Origin: Dolomedes plantarius
Taxonomy: Eukaryota; Arthropoda; Arachnida; Araneae; Dolomedidae
Direction of reading: 5' to 3'
Length of the DNA stretch: 64,000 nucleotides
Assembly (NCBI GenBank): GCA_907164885.2
Contig: OU015492.1
Coordinates: 191,468,039-191,532,038, forward strand
The first letter of the stretch is position 1; the number at the start of each line of letters is the position of its first letter. Under the pieces are notes generated by a model. It ran no database searches, was not told the origin of the DNA, and saw only the letters and a program-made list of their open reading frames with translations. This document shows positions 24,673 through 35,429 of the stretch, piece after piece. Both the position numbers and the translations under genes were made by a program.

Positions 24673-25719
24673 CAGTCGATCTCCGTTATAGCGAACCCGC
24701 TATATAACGAACTCACGGATATAAAGAACGAAAATTTTCGCCCAGCCGTTTTCCTATTGTACGTAATTTAATTAGTATTGTGTCAGTTAATGTAATCGAT
24801 ATTAGTCGATTTAATTCATCAATGATCATTTTAAGGGGACAGTGGACCTTCAAACCTAACTTTTTTTGTTTTGAATGGATTTGCTTGATATTTGAATATG
24901 TGATTAGTACCATAGATATGTTAAAATTTAATAATGAAATATTAATAATTTATGAATTATGAATTATTAATTATATCAAAAATTGGCCTCATTTGAAATG
25001 TTCCATCCGCATTTCTTTGGCATATAACATGGTAATTTTTATTTACAGGATACCTTATAGAAATAACAATGGAACTTATTGCTTATTTTAAGCATTCATT
25101 ATAAATATAAAGAGAAAAAAATAATAATAGTGAAAACACCCTTTTTATTACGCAAAATACCTATAAATCCTCTTTTCAAGTACAAAATTTTAAAATTCTC
25201 ATCTACGAAGCATAATTATTTTAAATAAGATTTATTTGAAATACAGTTAAGTATATAAAACTTAAATTTCAAAGCAGTACGATAGTTAGAAATGCGCCTG
25301 CAGCGGTTTGAATATTCGTATGACATGAATTTTTTTATTTTGAGAAAAACACATTTAAAGTTATTGCTATTAGTAACCCCAAAATATTTAAATTAAATAC
25401 AAATGCCTATAACTTGGAAAGTAATCACAGAAATTAAAAATTCTTTTTGCAACACATTCCTACTCGTCCGTAGTTTCACAATTCAATAAAATAAAAAAAT
25501 CGAATTTTTGGACAAATTTCACAATTTTGAAAGTCCTCTGTCCCCTTAATAGATTTTATCATTTTTTTAATACATCATTATTGAATACACTTTGAAACTA
25601 ATAAGTTATACATTTTATGAACACTAGCATTTTTCTTAACGGTTCGAATATAGCGAACCACCGGATAAAGCGAACAAAACCTTTGGTCCCTTTAAATTCG
25701 TTATAACGGGGTTCGACTG
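24673..25719. mobile_element. pogo-like MITE carrying a nested element
   Basis: The ends CAGTCGATCTCCGTTATAGC and, inverted, CAGTCGAACCCCGTTATAAC are flanked by TA (24671-24672, 25720-25721). Further inverted GCGAAC/GTTCGC motifs follow inside. CAGTCGAACCCCGTTATAACGA-type ends with TA targets are typical of pogo/Tigger relatives. Removing the nested 711 bp leaves a MITE of about 330 bp with no transposase. Confidence 0.85.
24835..25545. mobile_element. TTAA-flanked 711-bp element nested in a pogo-like MITE
   Basis: The left end GGGGACAGTGGACCTTCAAA and the inverted right end GGGGACAGAGGACTTTCAAA form a TIR of about 20 bp with two mismatches. TTAA flanks both sides (24831-24834, 25546-25549). 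A TTAA target is typical of piggyBac-type elements, but the GGGGACAG end is not the usual piggyBac terminus, so the family is uncertain. The AT-rich interior codes for nothing (the 60- and 66-codon frames are antisense overlaps). Confidence 0.85.
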
Positions 25720-25867
25720 TATATTCAAACCCTAATCTGACTTATTAATCAGTATTCTGTACAGTGGATAAAAATAGAACGCTTTCTCTGACAGATAATC
25801 AAGCTGAATATTAAAATTTTAGATCAGAGACAGCTATCTCCTAGTTTATTTTCTTTTTAAGAGAACT

Positions 25868-26097
25868 ATTTTTTCAATGCAGTGGGCAGTTGTCTCTGAA
25901 GGTAGGCAATACTTCATATTGTCCCATAAAGATCCGCGAAGTTTTTCTGGCTACTTTATTATGGGAGCACCATATAGGGGAGCCAGCATTGCTCCCTATG
26001 ATGGGGACGACACGGAAACTTATTCGGGATTTGAATCCAAGCCCAATGCGTGTCAGCTCAGTACGCTAACCACTATATTATGTGGACGGCTAGGTGA
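25868..26097 (-). mobile_element. tRNA-derived SINE
   Basis: Read on the minus strand, the head GCCGTCCACATAATATAGTG continues with GTTAGCG and the B-box-like GGATTCAAATCCC. Next come GTGTCGTCCCC, GGGAGCAATGCTGGCT and CATAATAAAGTAGCCAG, then a tail of CTGCATTGAAAAAA. The same body occurs at 56516-56735 and, more diverged, at 44418 and 46561. No clear target duplication is visible. Confidence 0.85.
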
Positions 26098-26099
26098 AA

Positions 26100-27230
26100 A
26101 ATATACAGTAAAATATTTTCCCATAAATTTTTTATAGGTGTGGATTTAATGTACTTCAAGAAATAAATCAGAAAAATGTTTTGCGTCTACAGTCGTATTT
26201 TTGCAGAAAATTTCGGTTTACCTTGTTGTTCGGTTTACCTTACGCATGCATCAAAAACTTAACTATTTCAAATATTTGACGTAAAAACACAGAATTTTCT
26301 AAGTGCATGATGTAGTAGGTGCTATAACTATCTAATATGTTAGATAAAATGTAGCATTTACTGAAAATAGTTTGTGAAATAAAAATACTAAAATTAGTTT
26401 GGTTCAGATGCTATTATGTATGTTTCCCAAGAGCCTATTATCTGATTTTTTTTTCAAACATTTTACTGATTATTTCAAAGTAAAATGTACATATACAACA
26501 GATATGAATTTTTTTTCACTGATTCATATAGATTAGTATAGGTTAGCATTGTCCAAAATAGCATTTTAAAATTTCTAAGTTACGTATTTTCCTCATATTT
26601 TGCTGTTAAGTTTACGCTTGTAATGGCAGCCTCCTAAAAGCAAGAAAGAAACGCATATCCCCATACCTGGCGAATAATATTTCGACTAAATGAACAGGTT
26701 TTGTAAGTAAGTGTTAAGAAGTTTTTCCTACACATTACCTTTTTCTTTTCGACATTAAAATCACAAAATTCTTGGTTCCCCGTTTTGCCATACACTTGAC
26801 TGACGTTGCATAGCTGTTCTTTCCACCAGTCGGTGTAACTCCGGTATAACTCCGGTATAACTCCATCCGCCTGTGGTGAGTGTCCAATATGCGCCTCGAA
26901 TACACTCAAAGCGAATATACATACACCGAACGTCGGAGAACGAAGGGTAACGAACATTCGACCAAATTTCATCAAACGAATTCCGAGGTTCTGTTTGTAA
27001 TTCGATTGGCCGATCACACTAACAAGCCGAATGCTTGTGCAGCCGTTCGTTCACTTTCTTGAATTGAATTGTTGTGGTGAATACTCCTGTCCGTAGTGTA
27101 TAACGCGACACCCAGTTTCTCATAACGAACTGCGAAATAATTATTCCTACTCGAAATAAAATTTCCAAGCAAAAAATTAAAATATTCTAAGCTAAGTTAT
27201 TGGCTCTGTGTGCAAACAGCGAACGTTGAC
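26100..27230. other. No gene supported
   Basis: Holds a 127-codon minus frame (26634-27017) that matches nothing I know. A triplicated ACTCCGGTATA-type motif lies at about 26837-26867. The CG-containing 26880-27060 segment could be part of an unrecognised repeat. Confidence 0.4.
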
Positions 27231-27240
27231 TATCGAAAAG

Positions 27241-27551
27241 TTGTTGTTGTTGTTACTTATGACCCCTGGCGGAAATATATTCCAGACCAGGTCCATTGCA
27301 GTCTGAAAGGTTCAGCTCCGATAAATAATGGCACGACAAGGGTTGGAGTCCGACTTAGCCTGGTGACACTCAATTTTGTCCGAGCACCCCCAGGTGTGAC
27401 ATATGGGGCGATCTTACCTTCTCCATCCACTGACCTCAAAGAAGGACTTTACGGTCTACGGATTTAATGTGTCCATTTCCGGCATAGATTCGATCCGATC
27501 ACTCCCAGTACCAAAAGGCAACAAGCTACCACTAGGCTTTCTCTCGCTGCC
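27241..27551 (-). mobile_element. tRNA-derived SINE, same family as 19603
   Basis: Minus-strand order: a tRNA-like head with GGATCGAATCT as B box, ACATTAAATCCGTAGACCG, GATCGCCCC, a CGGACTCCAACCC motif, GGACCTGGTCTGGAAT, then an (AAC)n tail ending at 27241. This matches the SINE at 19603-19948 along its length. The flanks ATCGAAAA (27232-27239) and ATCGAAGA (27552-27559) are a likely short target duplication. The 60-, 85- and 90-codon frames here are read-through of the SINE. Confidence 0.85.
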
Positions 27552-27904
27552 ATCGAAGATTAATGTACTTCGTTTGATGTACCGTCTAGTGAGCGTACCG
27601 TGACAAAGGCAAAGAAATGCTTTCTGATGTTCACTGCTAGGTATACATTTAGCGAACAGCTCGTTCGTTACTCTTCGTTCGGCTTTACTCGTTGTAAGTA
27701 TACGGGCCATTAGACTCTGATATTCCACAAACTAAACTAGTCCTTTGTTGAAAAGATATGTTATTTCTCATAATTTTCCCTTTCAGGTTTTGTTTATTCA
27801 AAGTTAACGTATTTGTGCTTTGATGCAATACATTTTTACAAGGTTTTTTGTTAGAGATATTTGAAGTTGATGTGCATATTTTTTTTACTTATTTGTGTAC
27901 TATA

Positions 27905-28155
27905 TGAAGGCCTAATTTATATAGTGGACCAACTCCACTTTTTAAAAAAATGGAGTTATCCTCACTTTCATGTTCATACAACTCATTTCTATCTTATTTT
28001 AAAACTGGTACACCTCCAGCTTATTTCTGCTGCCAAAAGAGGACATTACAAATCAGACTTCAGCAGTCATTTCTCAATACTCGTCAGACTTTAAGGCTCT
28101 GAATCTAAAAATGAACAAAAATGGACATGGCCCGCTTTCAAATAAGGCCTTCATA
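27905..28155. mobile_element. Short MITE, family C copy 1
   Basis: The ends GAAGGCCTAATTTATATAGT and, inverted, GAAGGCCTTATTTGAAAGCG are embedded in CATATGAAGGCC / GGCCTTCATATG. The interior has TGGAGTT ... AACTCCA and CAGCAGTCATTTCTCA landmarks that recur inverted at 39255-39490. No coding frame is supported. Confidence 0.75.
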
Positions 28156-28159
28156 TGAC

Positions 28160-28235
28160 ATTGGACATTGTGTACTATATGACATTGTGGACATTTGTGT
28201 ACTATATGACAATGATTGACATTGGATATTCTCGT
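28160..28235. repeat. Short tandem repeats of a TATGACATTG motif
   Basis: Three imperfect units containing GTGTACTATATGACA and GGACATT lie just outside the MITE's right end. They resemble copies of its flank. Confidence 0.6.
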
Positions 28236-28373
28236 GATGTATCATTATGGGAACAATTCAGAATGTAGTTGAGCACTGGGATTATGTACATGTTCTCACA
28301 CGTTTAGACTTTTTTACATTTTAATGCGCAAAAAAAAATGTGAAAGTACTTGAGAAAACAATTCCTAACAATG

Positions 28374-29410
28374 TCGACGTATTTTAGTCGATATAATATC
28401 ATCTTCGAGGTGTTTGCAGAAAAGCATTCGATCCTTGTCCATGGCAGGCAGACCTTCTATTGATGGACGAGAGTTTGAAAGAATGATTGTCAAAAAGTAA
28501 GACAAAAGATAAAAAACTACATCGTCAAACACAAAAGCATAAAAATTTATGCAGAACTTTGGGGAATAACTCTCCCTCACAACGCCTGGTAGTTCAAATG
28601 GCTGGATAAACCTCGAGGTTTGAGGACGCGAGTTCTTTCGTTGCCCTTGGCAGTCGCTCATTCCATTTTTGTAGTAAAAACAAAATAAAAGCAGAATTAC
28701 GCATCATATCAATTTCAGATAAAATGTTAATCTCTTCCTTCACGCTCTCGTCAAAATTACGGGGTGAGGTATTTCTCGTGCCCGTGATATTTCCGGGCTG
28801 AAGTGTTCAAAAGTAACGCCCCAAAAATATTAAAAACAATTAATTTATCCTGAAAACAATTTATTTCTCATTTTACATACCAGATGGCAGCACCAGACTA
28901 TTTATAATGTAATTGAGAATGGTTTTTTTAAACTAGATGGGGCAAGAAATAAATGGAATATTCTGGAAAAAATAGGCACGATTTTTACTGTTTTCTTGAA
29001 AATGGTGCGATCGTCAAGGGTTTAACAACCATGAAGAATCAAATGCCATGTTTGCTCAGTTTTCACCTTTATCGAGTTTTATAACTCCTTTCGAAGAGCA
29101 CCTTTCTCGAGTTTTCGAGACGTGAGTTCGATCTCTGTCCCTGGCATGTGGCAGTTACATTTGACATTCAGCCTTAAAAAATCGATTATGGGACAAAGGT
29201 AGGACAAACAAATAACTCATTGTCAAAAATAAATGAACAAAAATATGCAATATACTATGCTGTTCTCCTCAGAGAGAAAGGGGAAAATATCTGTGAGAAA
29301 GTCATTGTAAATAACACTTTATCCAAACACCGAGGTACTTCAGTTGGTAGATTATCGGCCTCGAGGTTTGAAAACGTGAATATGATCCTCACTCTTGGTA
29401 AGCGGACCTT
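28374..29410 (+). mobile_element. Cluster of four degenerate tRNA-like SINE heads
   Basis: Related segments lie at about 28374-28455, 28560-28655, 29075-29160 and 29325-29408. Each has a tRNA-like core: a TTCAGTTGGTAGA-type A box, CCTCGAGGTTTGA, then a TTCGATCC-type B box and a CTTGGCAG stretch. The first and third are followed by similar GACAAAAGATA / GACAAAGGTA text. All four point the same way, so they may be tandem copies or repeated insertions of one decaying family. None keeps a full tRNA cloverleaf. Confidence 0.55.
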
Positions 29411-29419
29411 ACAAACTCG

Positions 29420-31160
29420 CTAAAACATCTTACAAATGTTGCCCATGTACATCAGTACAATTTCGGTTTTATGATATTTTATCAATCTCCTATTCGTATT
29501 TCTAGTTGTTAACAACTAGCTGTAACATTTTTGTGATAATGCATAGTTAACTTTCCGAACAATCTCTACATGTGATTTGTAAAAAGATTTAGTGCTCAGT
29601 TGAGCGAAACACTGCCCATCTTTATCTGTTTAAATTACATGTTACTTCTCTACAAGATAAATTAATTTCCAAACCATGTCCAAGCACCAAAATATGCTCA
29701 CAAATAAACTCCTTTCATTATTATTCAGTCTGCATTCAGTAAGATTCAATGATTTCGCTACTCACGTAATTCTCTTTCGAAGAATACTGACTCCCAGCGA
29801 TTATGACTTGCAGTTCGCTGAACCAAAGTTTTTTTTTACCTTATTAAGACATTTCATTTAATTATTTTCAACTTCGAGAAGGACAACCTTGCTGTAATAA
29901 AAGCCTTTTTATAGTATAAAGAGGAAGGACGAATGAACTTTGTTAAAAATAATCTGTTACGTTTAAAACTTTCCCGGGGGAATTCATGGTTTGAATGCGG
30001 AATAATTTAAATTAAAAATGATTAAAACAGGAACAATTATTTCTCTGAAATAATGTTCATTTGTTTGAAGATAACAGATATGATGACCAAAAGATATGAA
30101 AAGGCTAACTGTTGGAAAAAATAGCATTTTGAATTGAAAAAAACCAGAAGATTATAAAAGTTTTAGAATTTTTCAAACGGAACTAAATATACTCACATAG
30201 AAATATGATTTTCCGCAAGAGAATGCTGAAATTGGCTAGCATACATTGATATTTGAGAATATAATGGAAAATACGTCTCGGGAATTAGACCTATTCCTGT
30301 TTTCCCTATGTTATTGATTAATTTATTCCTTTTTCCAACGATATTGGATATCGTTTTGGCAGGAATATTTGTCACTCGCTTCAGGTAACATAACAGTAAT
30401 TCAAGCTGGCGTAAATGTTTTTCCAAATGGTCGGTTTCCTATGTAAAAAAACACGTGCTAGAACCGGAATTCTCGCCCATGTCTCTTAACTCCGAGGTGC
30501 TATTCTTCCATCGAACTGTTCAGGTGATCTGAGAATCTTCCTATTATCGAATTCTAATCTTCATAAAGTATCTTGCTGAAGAAATAAGTATAAAATAAAG
30601 AATAGGGAATAAGAAAATTCGATTTATAGCTATGGCTATTTACATAAGTCTTTGTAATGAATAAGGCCAGTTCCTGTCATAATTTTATAATTGTTTTAAC
30701 AATTTCCGTGATCACATTTAAAATGTGCGTCCATCTGTTCTGGAGAAACTACGCTAGACCATGTGGAGGAATTTTCCTCCTTCATATTCCTTTGAACAGG
30801 TTTCTGCTCATGATGTCTTTTTGTTATGAAGACCAATGGCACACATTAACTAATAAGACCAGAATGTTTTGAGTTCTTGTCAATGATTATGAAAGTACCC
30901 CTTAAGATATCTACAGTTGAAGAATGCAGGCAATAGCCTTATACTCTTACTTAATTTTACAAGAATTTTGATTGTTTTCTTGTAAAAGGTGACATCGTCT
31001 CTCAATATGGGATTAATTTTAGGTTACTCACCAATGGCACACTTCAGGTCTCTCAAATCAATGCAAAATTTCCGTGATCACATCTTAAATTTGCATCCAT
31101 CTGTTCTGGAGAAAGTACGCTAAACCATGTAGAGAAATTTTCCTCCACATTGGGAACAGA
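29420..31160. other. No gene; one direct repeat pair
   Basis: A ~78-bp segment at 30704-30782 (TCCGTGATCACAT, TCCATCTGTTCTGGAGAAA, TTTTCCTCC) recurs at 31068-31146. A shorter CCAATGGCACAC motif also occurs twice (30834 and 31031). Coding frames (30193-30426 -, 30657-30872 +) have no known motif. Confidence 0.55.
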
Positions 31161-31163
31161 GTA

Positions 31164-31657
31164 CAGTCAAACATGTTTTTGTGGGGTCTTTTTTTATGAG
31201 ATTTTTTGTGCTATTTGTTTTGTGCGATATTTTATGCGGTATAGGAATATGTATGGAGATTCTGAGAGCCATATGTAAGTTCGTCGCGAGGTTAGGTCAA
31301 TCTCAACGGTGTTGGCATCCCTTTTTTTCCTATCAATTTGTAAGTACATATTGCATCAGCCATTTTCATACCTTTTCTCCATGTTTAAAATGAGAAATTA
31401 AATTTTTTTTAAATGTTTCCATGTGTAATTTGATTATTTATCTTGTGTGTAAAGCACTTTCTCACTATTTCGTAAAGCTTTGATATATTTTCTATGTAAG
31501 ACTTTTTTTTTATGCCGTCCCTCTCCACCGCATAAAAAATATTTCTTTAATATGTTGTGAAAAATTATTTGCAATAGCTATTTATGAAATTTCTAAATAA
31601 TTTATGTGCGTTTTATTTGTGAGGTCCTTATCTACCACACAAAAACAGGTTTGACCG
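31164..31657. mobile_element. pogo-like MITE
   Basis: The ends CAGTCAAACATGTTTTTGTG and, inverted, CGGTCAAACCTGTTTTTGTG are flanked by TA (31162-31163, 31658-31659). CAGTCAAACCTG with TA targets fits the pogo/Tigger group. Inner GTGCGATATTTTATGCGGTA and GCCGTCCCTCTCCACCGCAT motifs are AT-rich filler with no transposase. The 70-codon frame inside is not supported. Confidence 0.8.
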
Positions 31658-31659
31658 TA

Positions 31660-32670
31660 CTACCTAATCGCAGGGCTTTATTTGCAACTAGCCTACTGAA
31701 TCAAAAAGTTAAGTCTCTGTTCTCTAAGCTCAAATTCATTTGAGATCTACGACAAAACTACCATACTATTGAAACTAGGGAATATATACACGAGAAAATA
31801 ACTTAAAAACATGAATAATTGGCCCAAGAATAAATTAAAAATAAGAGTGTTGAGTTCAAAACCGTTCAAAACCGCTAACATCTCAATGCCCTTATACTTC
31901 TTAAGGAGATGAGGTATTTTCAACCTAAAATTTTTAACTTTATATAGAGAATGAGAATAATTAATGCTTTTTTTACTACATTGAAGACCCTTAGAATTCA
32001 AGATAAGGATTTTGTATCAGAATAATACCTGTTTTTCAAAAACAAATTTAAGATATGCTTGAATTTTTCAAAATGTTCCATGAGCATTCCATGTCATTAA
32101 AAAACCTTACAATTTTTAACATAAGTTTACCATGTAAATATAAACATAATTATGCACTGAATTTTTGTTATGTATGAATCTAAAACCTTAAATATATTTC
32201 TTTCTTATCTGGCTGTTATTTTTTTATGTTTTTACATGTTTTTATCCATTTCACGTTCTATAAACTTGAAAAATATTTGTGGTTTCAAAGAATCATGATA
32301 AGTTTTGTGAAGAACACTTCAATTAACAATCCCGAAAAATTTGGTAAAAAAATAAGTTATTTATAAATTATAAAAGAGACTAATTAAAATAGATATTAAG
32401 TTACAAATTAAAACTAACTCCGAATAAATGCATGCAACAATACCAACCTTACTGAAACATATAGAGTTCGTTCGTCTTCAATGAAAAGTGAATTATTATA
32501 GCTCTGTATTCACGATTTTGACTCTTTAGGACGATTGTTATTTCATATCTAACTTTTTATATTTTAGATGGTTGGATAATAATCCGCAATATACGCTAAT
32601 AATGAGGAGTTCAGAGTATTTATAATTCAAAGGTAACGTTCAGTTATATGTTTCCTTATGAGCTTCCCTT
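31660..32670. other. AT-rich DNA, no gene seen
   Basis: An 84-codon minus frame (31747-32001) has hydrophobic character but no recognisable motif. Nothing else is visible. Confidence 0.5.
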
Positions 32671-32672
32671 AA

Positions 32673-33128
32673 GGTTGCTGTGTACTAAGCCTATTGGATT
32701 CGCTCAACTCAATGTTAACCATGGAGGAAATGTATCTACTGTTTATAGGTCCAATAAAAATGGTCCAATAAAAATGGTCCAATAAAAATGGTATAATCCA
32801 ATAAAAATGGTATTTTCAGATAGCCTGAACTTTTCTGCACCTTGCAACAAGATTCATTTTATAAATTTCGTCGACCAAAGGAAAACGCTCATCAAAGGAA
32901 TTGATGAGCGTTCAAAACACACTGTACCAGATTTCTGCCCGAAAAATTTTAATTTAAAAATATTATTTGCATTTTTTTAAAATGAAAAATGCCCCAAGGT
33001 GTAAATTTCTTTCTTTATTACGGAGTACAATTAAAAAAAATACATCCAAGTCGGCAGTCGTTGGACATATTTTTTCCATAGGTTAACATTTAGGTGAGCG
33101 AATACAATAGGGTTAGTACACAGTAGCC
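32673..33128. mobile_element. TIR DNA transposon, copy 2 of family A
   Basis: The ends GGTTGCTGTGTACTAAGCCT and, inverted, GGCTACTGTGTACTAACCCT are flanked by TAA on both sides (32670-32672, 33129-33131). Inner motifs GGATTCGCTCA and GTTAACCATGGA match copy 1 at 12657-13702. It also shares TAGCCTGAACTTTTCTGCAC in the opposite orientation. At 456 bp it is a shorter derivative. It contains a small tandem run of TCCAATAAAAATGG (32748-32812). Confidence 0.8.
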
Positions 33129-33129
33129 T

Positions 33130-33173
33130 AAGTTGGTACTATACAACTATTCAAAGTTGTATAGAACCAACTT
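33130..33173. repeat. Near-perfect 44-base hairpin
   Basis: AAGTTGGTACTATACAACT is inverted as AGTTGTATAGAACCAACTT around a 6-base loop. It abuts the right end of the family A element. Confidence 0.8.
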
Positions 33174-33174
33174 A

Positions 33175-33599
33175 TCCATAAAATCATGTGCAGTTTTTAA
33201 TCCGACGATTTGAATACTCATCTGTCAAATGTGGACTTCAAAGTCTTAAATAACTTGAATTTATAATTGAAAGATTCGCAGATATTGGCTGTGAACCCGG
33301 AAGCTATAAAAAATATTTTTGTCGGAATCCATGTAATCCAAAAGATCGGACTTGTTTAATGCTAATTAATCTTTGGATCTCAATAAGAAAGTAGATACAC
33401 TTTATTTAGTATTATAAATTAACACACACATACACATTATATATAGTCACGTAGAAGTGTTAGGTATATAGAATAACCAACACGCTGTTACAGCCAAAGA
33501 AGTTTATTAGCATCATGCAGTTACACTACAACTTAGGAACTTTCTAATATTAATGTAAATTAGCATAGGGTAAATTAACATACACAGGAACATATCTTG

Positions 33600-33600
<1 letters not shown>
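33175..33600. other. No gene seen
   Basis: AT-rich sequence with a short (CA)n-like stretch at 33421-33436. A block at about 33440-33540 (TTTATTAGCATCATGCAGTT) may belong to a repeat I cannot name. Confidence 0.45.
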
Positions 33601-33852
<252 letters not shown>

Positions 33853-33853
33853 G

Positions 33854-35249
33854 CACTGCTGGCCACCCAAATTGCAACACCAAGAAAGACAAGAGATATC
33901 ACAACAAAATTTATTTTGTAGATAACATGTTGACCAAGTATCAAATGATTAAATTTATAGACTTCTGTGAAGTGTGGTTCCTGCCAAAATCAGTAGCCAG
34001 AGTAGCCGCCATCGTTGGAGATCACCGCTGCCACACGCCTCGGCATTGATTCAAAGAGACTTTGGATGAGTTCTTGGGGTACAGCAGACCAAGCAGCTTC
34101 CACAAGTTGCCAAAGTTGATTTGCTATGGCAGCTGAGGATGGAATCTGGGTCAATCGTAGAGCAACCATGGACCACATGTTTTCTATCGGCGAAAGATCC
34201 GGAGAGCGAGGCGGCCAGGGAAGCAATTCAATCTGGCGATTGACGAAGAACCGTTGGACAATGCGTGCCACGTGTGGTCGCGCATTATCCTGTTGAAATA
34301 TGGCTGTGGGCAAGCCCTGAAGGTAAGGAAGGACAACTGGCGCCAACACCTCGGAGATGTAGCGCTGGCTGTTTAAAGTACCGGCAATGCGTACTAGAGG
34401 TATGCGAGAGTGATTTCCAATACCGCCCCATACCATAATATCCGGTGGATGACCAGTGTGGCGGTACATAATGCAGCTGTTCAGTATCCTCTCTTCACGG
34501 TGTCTCCAGACTCGAATGCGACCTTCGTGGTGTTGCAGACAGAAGCGTGACTCGTCAGTAAAGACAGTTTCATTCCATTCTGCCGTCCACATCCTTCTGT
34601 CATCGCACCATTGGCGGCGGAGACGTCTGTGGTTCTGCGTCAAGGGTAGACAAAGCGATGGTCGTCTTGCGGACAGACCACTCTGCTGTAAACGGCGTCG
34701 AATGGTACACGCAGACACTGGATGATGCGTTACAGACTGCATGTGCTGTGCTATGGTTCGTGACGTGACTGAGCGATCCGTCACTGCCATGCGCACAATT
34801 TGCCTGTCATCACGTGAAGTGGTGCGCTGAGGTGGATGCGATCGAACACGCCGGTCCGTCGTACCCTCCTGCATCCAACGATAACATATCCGCATTACAG
34901 TTGTTTGGTTTCGTCCAACACGACTACCGATTTCCCTGAAAGATAATCCACAATCTCGGTAGGCCACTATCCTTCCTCTGTCGAACTCGGATACTTGATC
35001 AAAAGATGATCGCTGTTTTCGACGAGGCATAATTGATCGTTTTTTTTTGAAGAAAAACACAATTGCCGAACTTGAAATCGTCGAAATCTCCAAGCCTTAA
35101 ATAGCGCTTTGAAGTGGCGCCACAGGCGCTTGATGTGTGTCTGCGCTGAAATTCTAATCATTTGCATATCTCACCTCCGCTAATGCATGTTGTAAATTTC
35201 ATGTTATTTGCATGTTTTCTTCAGGGTGTTGCATTTACAGTGGCCAGCA

Positions 35250-35252
<3 letters not shown>
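33854..35252 (-). mobile_element. Tc1-like transposon, apparently complete
   Basis: The terminal sequence CACTGCTGGCCACCCAAATT is inverted at the right end as CACTGCTGGCCACTGTAAAT. Both continue with TGCAACACC. The element is about 1.4 kb, the usual size for Tc1, and carries one full-length transposase on the minus strand. It sits between two long (TA)n tracts, consistent with insertion at a TA inside one original microsatellite. Repeat slippage on the left may have created the short CA stretch that now separates the TIR from the last TA. Confidence 0.9.
33990..35030 (-). CDS. Tc1-family transposase (DD34E)
   Basis: This enzyme cuts and reinserts the surrounding element at TA dinucleotides. 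The protein is 346 residues from the methionine of MPRRKQ. The frame is open for 21 more codons upstream, but that stretch is low-complexity and the MPRRK start gives the usual Tc1 length. Residues ~10-60 form a first helix-turn-helix ([16 protein letters not shown]), and ~75-120 a second DNA-binding helix-turn-helix. The catalytic triad is visible: D159 in FTDESRF, D248 in QQDNARPH and E283 in SPIENMW, with 34 residues between the last two. The WGGI motif (201-204) and [14 protein letters not shown] (271-284) are typical of the family. There is no stop or frameshift, so it may be active or only recently silent. The 89-codon plus-strand frame (34456-34725) is its antisense shadow. Confidence 0.95.
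   Translation of the reverse strand: MPRRKQRSSFDQVSEFDRGRIVAYRDCGLSFREIGSRVGRNQTTVMRICYRWMQEGTTDRRVRSHPPQRTTSRDDRQIVRMAVTDRSVTSRTIAQHMQSVTHHPVSACTIRRRLQQSGLSARRPSLCLPLTQNHRRLRRQWCDDRRMWTAEWNETVFTDESRFCLQHHEGRIRVWRHREERILNSCIMYRHTGHPPDIMVWGGIGNHSRIPLVRIAGTLNSQRYISEVLAPVVLPYLQGLPTAIFQQDNARPHVARIVQRFFVNRQIELLPWPPRSPDLSPIENMWSMVALRLTQIPSSAAIANQLWQLVEAAWSAVPQELIQSLFESMPRRVAAVISNDGGYSGY

Positions 35253-35340
<88 letters not shown>
35253..35340. repeat. (TA)n microsatellite, right of Tc1 element
   Basis: Forty-four TA units starting at the base after the right TIR. This is the other half of the interrupted microsatellite. Confidence 0.95.
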
Positions 35341-35341
<1 letters not shown>

Positions 35342-35429
35342 TAAATAGTACCTGTTAAAACTTGACGGTAAAATACAAATCGTTATAAAAGTAATGTTAA
35401 AAATACAAGTATAAACAGAAATTGAAAAC

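Noticed and set aside
26634..27017. 127-codon minus-strand frame as a gene
   Set aside because: No family recognised. The N-terminal part overlaps a CG-bearing repeat-like stretch and there is no support from motifs.
27210..27728. Four frames between 60 and 90 codons
   Set aside because: All lie in or around the minus-strand SINE and read through it.
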